DNA of 64,000 bases from Nocardioides faecalis (GTDB lineage Bacteria; Actinomycetota; Actinomycetes; Propionibacteriales; Nocardioidaceae): contig NZ_CP074406.1 in assembly GCF_018388425.1 (NCBI RefSeq), forward strand, positions 930,001 through 994,000. The letters run 5' to 3'. Position numbers and translations under genes: made by a program. Below, in pieces: positions 59,314-64,000 of this stretch; positions within the stretch are counted from its first letter, which is position 1; the number at the start of each line of letters is the position of its first letter. The notes below the pieces were generated by a model. The model was not told the DNA's origin. It worked only from the letters and a program-made list of their open reading frames with translations, and ran no database searches.

Positions 59314-60242
59314 GCTGCGGCTCCTTCGTGCTTGCGGGTGCTGTGGGTGGGGGCGTCCTCGCGCTGGCTGCCGGCGGTCAGCGTCAGGAACATCTCCTCC
59401 AGGCCGGCGCCGTCGGCGGCGCGCAGCTCGTGCAGGGCGATGCCGGCGGCGAAGGCGGCGGCACCGACCCGGGCCAGGTCGGCCTCGGCCAGCACGGCGC
59501 CCGCCGACGTCGGCCGGGCGGTGATGCCGGCCCCCTGCAGGGCCGCTGCCAGCGCGGCGCCGTCCGCGGCGCGGGCCAGGGTGCCGGCCCCGGCGAGCAG
59601 CTCCTCCTTGCTGCCGCCCGCCACGATCCGGCCGTTGCCGATGACGACGAGGTCGTCGGCGACCACCTCGATCTCGTGCAGCAGGTGCGAGGAGAGCAGC
59701 ACCGTGCCGCCGGCGTCGGCGAAGTCGCGCAGCAGGTCGCGCATCCAACGGATGCCGGCGGGGTCGAGGCCGTTGGCGGGCTCGTCCAGGATCAGCACCT
59801 CCGGGTCGCCGAGCAGGGCGGTGGCGATGCCGAGGCGCTGGCGCATGCCGAGGGAGTAGTTGCGCACCCGCCGGCTCGCCTCGTCGTCGGTCAAGCTGAC
59901 CCGCGCGAGCATCTCCTCCACGCGCACCCGGGGCAGGCCCATGGTGAGCGCGGCGATGGTGAGGACCTCGCGGCCGGTGCGCCCGGCGTGCTGGGCGGAG
60001 GCGTCCAGCAGCACCCCGACCTCGCGCCCGGGGTCGGGCAGCTCGCGGAAGCGCCGACCGGTCACCCGCACCTCGCCGGCGTCGGCGACGGTCAGGCCGA
60101 CCATCACCCGCATGGTGGTGGACTTCCCGGCGCCGTTGGGCCCGAGGAAGCCGGTGACCCGGCCGGGCCGGGCGGTGAACGAGACGTCGTCGACGGCGCG
60201 GAAGCCGCCGTACGACTTGGACAGGGACTCGACGGTGATCAT
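59310..60242 (-). CDS. ABC transporter ATP-binding protein (BcrA/CcmA-like)
   Basis: This 310-residue ATPase has Walker A FLGPNGAGKSTTMR, signature YSLGMRQRLG, Walker B VLILDEPANGLDP and the switch His in LLSSHLLHE. A C-terminal extension (about 215-310) has the BcrA-like layout. ATG 60242 (MITVESLSKSYGG) was chosen over an upstream frame extension. It forms an exporter with the permease that follows. Confidence 0.9.
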   Translation of the reverse strand: MITVESLSKSYGGFRAVDDVSFTARPGRVTGFLGPNGAGKSTTMRVMVGLTVADAGEVRVTGRRFRELPDPGREVGVLLDASAQHAGRTGREVLTIAALTMGLPRVRVEEMLARVSLTDDEASRRVRNYSLGMRQRLGIATALLGDPEVLILDEPANGLDPAGIRWMRDLLRDFADAGGTVLLSSHLLHEIEVVADDLVVIGNGRIVAGGSKEELLAGAGTLARAADGAALAAALQGAGITARPTSAGAVLAEADLARVGAAAFAAGIALHELRAADGAGLEEMFLTLTAGSQREDAPTHSTRKHEGAAA

Positions 60243-60383
60243 GGCCTCAGCCTGTCCGCGAACGGGCCGCCGGCGCGTCGGGTAGGCCACCCAGGCCGGC
60301 CCCCGTCCGACCCCGAGACGACCTCAGGGGAGCCTGGGTGGGGCCTCGGGGAAGCAAACGCGCTCTCGAGGTGTTCGGCGGGG

Positions 60384-61022
60384 GTGCGTATCGAGATCTG
60401 GGCCGACGTCGTCTGTCCGTGGTGCTACATCGGCAAGCGGCGGTTCGAGAAGGCGCTGGCGGGCTTCGCCCACCGCGACGAGGTCGAGCTCCTCTACCGC
60501 TCCTTCGAGCTTGACCCCTTCGCCCCGGAGGTCGGCACCGAGCCCACGGTGAGGGTGCTGGCCCGCAAGTTCGGCTCCGACGAGGCCGGCACCAAGGAGA
60601 TGCTCTCCCGCGTCGACGACGTCGCCGCCGCCGAGGGACTGGAGTTCGCGCACCTCGACGCGCTGCACGCCCGCACCCTGACAGCGCACCGGCTGCTGCA
60701 CCTGGCCGCCGAGCAGGGCCGGCAGCCGGAGCTGCTCGAGGAGCTGATGGCCGCCTACTTCGCCCGCGGCGAGTCCGTCGGCGACCACGACGTGCTGCGC
60801 CGCGCCGCCGCGAGCGCCGGCCTGGACGCCGCCCGCGTCGAGCAGGTGCTGGGCAGCACCGAGTTCCGCGACGAGGTGATGGCCGACATCGCCCAGGCCC
60901 GCGCGTACGGCGCCAGCGGGGTGCCGTTCTACGTCGTCGACGGCAGGTTCGGCATCTCCGGGGCGCAGCCGGTGGAGACCCTGTCCCAGGCACTCGAGCA
61001 GGCCTGGGCCTCGCGCGACTGA
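60384..61022 (+). CDS. FrnE-like DsbA-family oxidoreductase
   Basis: The 212-residue protein has a thioredoxin fold with an inserted helical domain. The redox motif is CPWC (VVCPWCYIGKRRFE, residues about 10-13), and the cis-Pro loop is ASGVPFYVVDG. This is the FrnE/2-hydroxychromene-2-carboxylate isomerase-like group of DsbA proteins; a cytosolic disulfide or polyketide-related reductase role is typical. No signal peptide. GTG 60384 follows GGCGGGG. Confidence 0.88.
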   Translation: MRIEIWADVVCPWCYIGKRRFEKALAGFAHRDEVELLYRSFELDPFAPEVGTEPTVRVLARKFGSDEAGTKEMLSRVDDVAAAEGLEFAHLDALHARTLTAHRLLHLAAEQGRQPELLEELMAAYFARGESVGDHDVLRRAAASAGLDAARVEQVLGSTEFRDEVMADIAQARAYGASGVPFYVVDGRFGISGAQPVETLSQALEQAWASRD

Positions 61023-61055
61023 CCCCGCCGGGCCAGTGAGACCAGTGAGTCCGGG

Positions 61056-61508
61056 TCAGGGCAGCAGCAGGACGACGGTCTCCGCGACGCAGGCCGGCTT
61101 CGGCTCGCCCTCGATCTCGACGGTGTGCCGGACCACCATCTGCTTGCCGGCCGGGACGTCGAGGAGCTCGGCGAGGTGCACGTGCAACCGGATCCGCTTG
61201 CCGACGAGCAGCGGCGCGGGGAAGCGGACCTTGTTCACCCCGTAGTTCAGTTTCGCGCCCGGGGTCTGCAGCGAGAAGATCTGCTCGCCCAGCCACGGCA
61301 CCAGGGAGAGCGTCAGGTAGCCGTGCGCGATGGTGCCGCCGAAGGGACCCTGCGCCGCACGCTCGGGGTCCACGTGGATCCACTGGTGGTCGCCGGTGGC
61401 GTCCGCGAACCGGTCCACCCGCTCCTGGTCGATGGTGACCCAGTCGCTGCTGCCGAGGTCGGTCCCCGCCGCCTCTGCGAGCTCCTCGAACGTCGTGAAC
61501 ACCCGCAT
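61056..61508 (-). CDS. MaoC-like (R)-specific enoyl-CoA hydratase
   Basis: This 150-residue hot-dog-fold hydratase has the active-site motif ADATGDHQWIHVDPERA (Asp and His of the hydratase-2 motif) and GGTIAHGYLTLSL. It hydrates enoyl-CoA in fatty-acid turnover; in Mycobacterium similar proteins act in fatty-acid or cholesterol pathways. ATG 61508 follows GGAGGG. A GTTAGTAAC motif lies in its upstream region. Confidence 0.88.
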   Translation of the reverse strand: MRVFTTFEELAEAAGTDLGSSDWVTIDQERVDRFADATGDHQWIHVDPERAAQGPFGGTIAHGYLTLSLVPWLGEQIFSLQTPGAKLNYGVNKVRFPAPLLVGKRIRLHVHLAELLDVPAGKQMVVRHTVEIEGEPKPACVAETVVLLLP

Positions 61509-61581
61509 CGCGGACCCTCCTTCGTGCTGTGACCTGCCGGTGCGCCGACCCGCGCGGAGACGGCCCGCGGGGCGTTCACAA

Positions 61582-61590
61582 GTTAGTAAC
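61582..61590. promoter_or_regulatory. Possible operator/promoter between maoC-like gene and serA
   Basis: GTTAGTAAC is a short palindrome (GTTA/TAAC) in an AT island between the divergent genes. For serA, TAGGGT at 61607-61612 is a candidate -10; the transcript then carries a hairpin GGTAG...CTACC (61606-61620). Regulator unknown. Confidence 0.35.
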
Positions 61591-61700
61591 AATCGCCCGC
61601 TGGCGGTAGGGTGGCTACCGGCACAGTGTCGTGCACGAGACCCGCGATCCCCCCGTGAGGTCCGCTTCCCGAACCGCACGATCCTGCGAAGGACATCGCC

Positions 61701-63299
61701 GTGAGCCCCCAGTCTGCACGTCCCGTCGTACTCATCGCCGAAGAGCTGAGCCCCGCCACCGTCGAGGCGCTGGGCCCGGACTTCGAGATCCGCCACTGCA
61801 ACGGTGCCGACCGCGCCGAGCTGCTGCCCGCCATCGTCGACGTGGACGCGATCCTGGTCCGCTCCGCGACCAAGGTCGACGCCGAGGCGCTTGCCGCCGC
61901 CAAGCGGCTCAAGGTCGTCGCCCGCGCCGGTGTCGGCCTCGACAACGTCGACGTCAAGGCCGCGACCCAGTCCGGCGTGATGGTCGTCAACGCGCCGACC
62001 TCCAACATCGTCTCCGCCGCCGAGCTCGCCGTCGCGCTGATGCTCGCCGCCGCCCGCCACGTCTCGCCGGCCCACGCCGCACTGCGCAACGGCGAGTGGA
62101 AGCGCTCGAAGTACACCGGCATCGAGCTGTACGAGAAGACCGTCGGCATCGTCGGCCTCGGCCGCATCGGCGTCCTGGTCGCGCAGCGCCTGGCCGCGTT
62201 CGGCATGAGCGTCATCGCCTACGACCCCTACGTGCAGCCCGGCCGCGCCGCCCAGATGGGCGTGCGCCTGGTCGACCTCGACACCCTGATGGCCGAGTCG
62301 GACTTCATGTCCGTGCACCTGCCCAAGACCCCCGAGACCGTCGGCCTGATCGGCGCCGAGGAGCTGGCCAAGGCCAAGTCCTCGCTGGTGCTCGTCAACG
62401 CCGCCCGCGGTGGCATCGTCGACGAGGCCGCGCTGTACGACGCGCTGAAGACCGGCAGCATCGCTGCCGCCGGCCTCGACGTGTTCGCCAAGGAGCCGTG
62501 CACCGACAGCCCGCTGTTCGAGCTCGAGAACGTCGTCGCCACCCCGCACCTGGGCGCCTCCACCGACGAGGCGCAGGAGAAGGCCGGCATCGCCGTGGCC
62601 AAGTCCGTGCGGCTCGCGCTCTCCGGTGAGCTCGTCCCCGACGCGGTCAACGTCCAGGGCGGCGTCATCGCCGAGGACGTCCGGCCCGGCATCGGCCTCA
62701 CCGAGAAGCTCGGCCAGGTCTTCACCGGCATCGCCGGCGAGGTCGCCCAGCAGCTCGACGTCGAGGTCCGCGGCGAGATCGCCGAGCACGACGTCAAGGT
62801 GCTCGAGCTCGCCGCCCTCAAGGGCGTGTTCAGCAGCGTCGTGGAGGACCAGGTCTCCTACGTCAACGCCCCGCTGCTCGCCGCCGAGCGCGGTGTCGCG
62901 GTGCGGCTGGTCACCGACTCCGAGAGCCCCGACCACCGCAACCTGATCACCCTGCGCGGCACGCTCGCCGACGGCACCCAGATCTCCGTCAGCGGCACCC
63001 TGGTCGGCATCAACCAGCGTGAGCGCCTGGTGGAGGTCAACGGCTTCGACATCGACATCGAGCCGACCGACCACATCGCGTTCTTCACCTACGTCGACCG
63101 GCCCGGCATGGTCGGCACCGTCGGCCAGGTCCTCGGTCAGGCCGACGTCAACATCGCCGGCATGCAGGTCTCGCGGGAGACCAAGGGCGGCGAGGCGCTC
63201 GTCGCGCTGTCCGTCGACTCCGCCATCCCGGCCACGATCCTCGCCGAGATCGAGACCGCGATCGAGGCCACCTCGATTCGCGCCGTCGACCTGGTCTGA
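61701..63299 (+). CDS. serA: D-3-phosphoglycerate dehydrogenase (long type with ACT domain)
   Basis: This 532-residue enzyme starts serine synthesis. Substrate-binding and Rossmann domains (1-315, GLGRIG, RGGIVDEAAL, and PHLGASTDEAQ with the catalytic His), the allosteric substrate-binding (ASB) domain (about 320-450) and a C-terminal ACT domain (about 455-532, HIAFFTYVDRPGMVGTVGQVL) match the Mycobacterium type. GTG 61701 is the start; the weak GAAGGA lies 9 nt upstream. Confidence 0.95.
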   Translation: MSPQSARPVVLIAEELSPATVEALGPDFEIRHCNGADRAELLPAIVDVDAILVRSATKVDAEALAAAKRLKVVARAGVGLDNVDVKAATQSGVMVVNAPTSNIVSAAELAVALMLAAARHVSPAHAALRNGEWKRSKYTGIELYEKTVGIVGLGRIGVLVAQRLAAFGMSVIAYDPYVQPGRAAQMGVRLVDLDTLMAESDFMSVHLPKTPETVGLIGAEELAKAKSSLVLVNAARGGIVDEAALYDALKTGSIAAAGLDVFAKEPCTDSPLFELENVVATPHLGASTDEAQEKAGIAVAKSVRLALSGELVPDAVNVQGGVIAEDVRPGIGLTEKLGQVFTGIAGEVAQQLDVEVRGEIAEHDVKVLELAALKGVFSSVVEDQVSYVNAPLLAAERGVAVRLVTDSESPDHRNLITLRGTLADGTQISVSGTLVGINQRERLVEVNGFDIDIEPTDHIAFFTYVDRPGMVGTVGQVLGQADVNIAGMQVSRETKGGEALVALSVDSAIPATILAEIETAIEATSIRAVDLV

Positions 63300-63324
63300 G
63301 CCAGCCCGGCGCGACCGCGTCGTC

Positions 63325-63372
63325 ACGAGACCCCGCCGCACGGACCCTTCGGGCCCGCGGGCGGGGTTTCGT
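63325..63372 (+). terminator. Terminator after serA
   Basis: ACGAGACCCCGCC (63325-63337) pairs with GGCGGGGTTTCGT (63360-63372) over 13 bp with one G-T pair; the long loop has an inner CCC-TTCG-GG stem. Confidence 0.75.
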
Positions 63373-63432
63373 GCGCCTGCGGCGCGGGCGACGCGCTGCC
63401 GCGCTCGCGGTTGCCTTCGAGGGAGTTGAGTC

Positions 63433-63543
63433 GGTCTGGCGGCAAGACGGGGCTGAACTGCGCGAGCGCGTCGCCGCGGTTGGCTTTCGTAGGTCCTGTC
63501 GTGGTCTGGCGGCAAGACGGGGTTAAACCGCGCGAGCGCGTCG
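63433..63543 (+). repeat. Direct repeat of about 41 bp, 70 bp apart
   Basis: GGTCTGGCGGCAAGACGGGG at 63433 and 63503, each followed by a similar stretch ending CGCGAGCGCGTCG. A few mismatches lie in the middle (CTGAACTG against TTAAACCG). Confidence 0.85.
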
Positions 63544-63544
63544 G

Positions 63545-63709
63545 CTACGGAACCGGCGGCATCCGCAACCGCACGTGCAGCTGCCATGCCTCAGCGTGGT
63601 CCAGGCGCTTGCGCGTCAGCTCCTCCCATTCGACCGCCACCCCGAACGCCTCCAGGGCGTCGCTGTCCCAGAAGACCAGCTCCTCCCGCCTTTCCTCCGG
63701 CAGGCCTTC
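63545..63709 (-). pseudogene. C-terminal gene fragment
   Basis: Minus-strand frame reading EGLPEERREELVFWDSDALE, then AFGVAVEWEELTRKRLDHAE and AWQLHVRLRMPPVP to a TAG stop. It is coding-like in composition but begins directly after a TGA (63712-63710) and lacks a sensible start, so it is a truncated remnant. Family not recognised. Confidence 0.35.
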
Positions 63710-64000
63710 TCAGGCGGGGTGTCGGGATGACGCCCGCGCTGGTCCGGCGCCTCCCGTGTGCATGAGCGCGCCGAGAACCTCGACCTGGGCGCGCGACCGG
63801 CTGGAGCGCAGAACTTCCACGGCGCCTTCAGGCTGCTCGAGGACGGTGACGGATCGGTGACGCTGGACCGGGGGCTCGTCGCCGAGGAAGCCTGAACCCG
63901 CCGGGATCTCGGGATCTTCGGGGCTTCGCAGGCTCGCTCATGGCGACCCGTGTCTGCGTCACCACCAGCTGACCGTCTCCCGCAACGTCTCGTAGCCCAC

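Larger units (their letters stand above)
63373..64000 (+). other. Non-coding or decayed region at the window edge
   Basis: No intact gene is supported here. The region holds a 41-bp direct repeat (63433 and 63503), a minus-strand gene fragment (63545-63709) and, on the plus strand at 63758-63895, a 45-residue frame ending NFHGAFRLLEDGDGSVTLD and RGLVAEEA that may be the end of another broken gene. Codon pattern is mixed. Gene loss or an insertion site is likely. Confidence 0.45.

Noticed and set aside
63411..63860. Plus-strand gene of about 150 codons in the tail region
   Set aside because: Its codon pattern is not coding-like, it overlaps the 41-bp direct repeats, and the opposite strand reads better.

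Overview
The window is about 64 kb of very GC-rich chromosomal DNA (roughly 70% or more G+C). It is almost fully coding, uses GTG starts freely and has many 1-4 nt gene overlaps. Gene content and order fit a high-GC actinobacterium, most likely Nocardioides or a close relative. The series iscS-like / mnmA / MetE-like / ligA / gatCAB / ilvD / ilvBNC / serA, and the run mreCD-mrdA-rodA / radical-SAM pair / rne-rplU-rpmA-obg-proB, are the arrangements known from Mycobacterium, Streptomyces and Nocardioides. The genus is inferred from layout and style, not from a marker gene. I found no rRNA, tRNA, CRISPR array, prophage or complete insertion sequence.

Layout. 1-4324: rod-shape and side-wall synthesis (end of mreC, mreD, PBP2, rodA). 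4461-9007: copper-related YcnI and CopC-CopD proteins, a His-rich lipoprotein and a Ca2+/H+ antiporter. 9103-13821: a B12-type radical SAM protein and its DUF2344 partner, separated by a membrane L7/L12-like protein, a NYN nuclease-like protein and a DUF4190 membrane protein. 14122-21209: RNase E/G, L21, L27, Obg and ProB. 21251-22555: a nuclease-like gene bracketed by two inverted arrays of a 22-bp repeat. 22593-37310: sulfur transfer and tRNA thiolation, a MetE-like protein, a TetR regulator with two paralogous drug-efflux pumps, LigA, a lipoprotein hydrolase and GatCAB. 37544-39194: a DUF222-HNH protein and gene debris. 39361-45097: a cobalamin riboswitch followed by a five-gene overlapping operon. 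45115-53221: sugar dehydrogenase, hydrolase, EamA transporter, Asp-box propeller, IlvD, an unknown secreted protein and an acetyltransferase. 53286-56941: attenuated ilvBNC operon. 57017-63372: a cupin with a palindromic operator, VOC protein, ABC-2 exporter, FrnE-like protein, MaoC-like hydratase and SerA. 63373-64000: repeats and gene debris.

The most interesting locus is 39361-45097. A B12 riboswitch precedes a lipoprotein resembling the alpha-alpha barrel of intrinsic factor and transcobalamin, and then a membrane-tethered protein resembling their beta (DUF4430-like) domain. A complete ECF transporter (T, fused double ATPase, S) follows, with every gene overlapping the next. I read it as a split, bacterial transcobalamin-like B12 capture system feeding an ECF importer. 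The second is the 22-bp repeat arrays, exact in period and opposite in orientation, on either side of a single nuclease-like gene.

Regulation visible in the sequence: a repeated leaderless-start pattern (TAnnnT hexamer, 6-8 nt, then the start codon) at nine starts; ribosome-mediated attenuation before ilvB with a Leu/Val leader peptide; a cobalamin riboswitch; TetR-type operators; a perfect 19-bp operator at the cupin gene; and several strong hairpin terminators. All protein functions are inferred from motifs and family resemblance read by eye; no database search was run.
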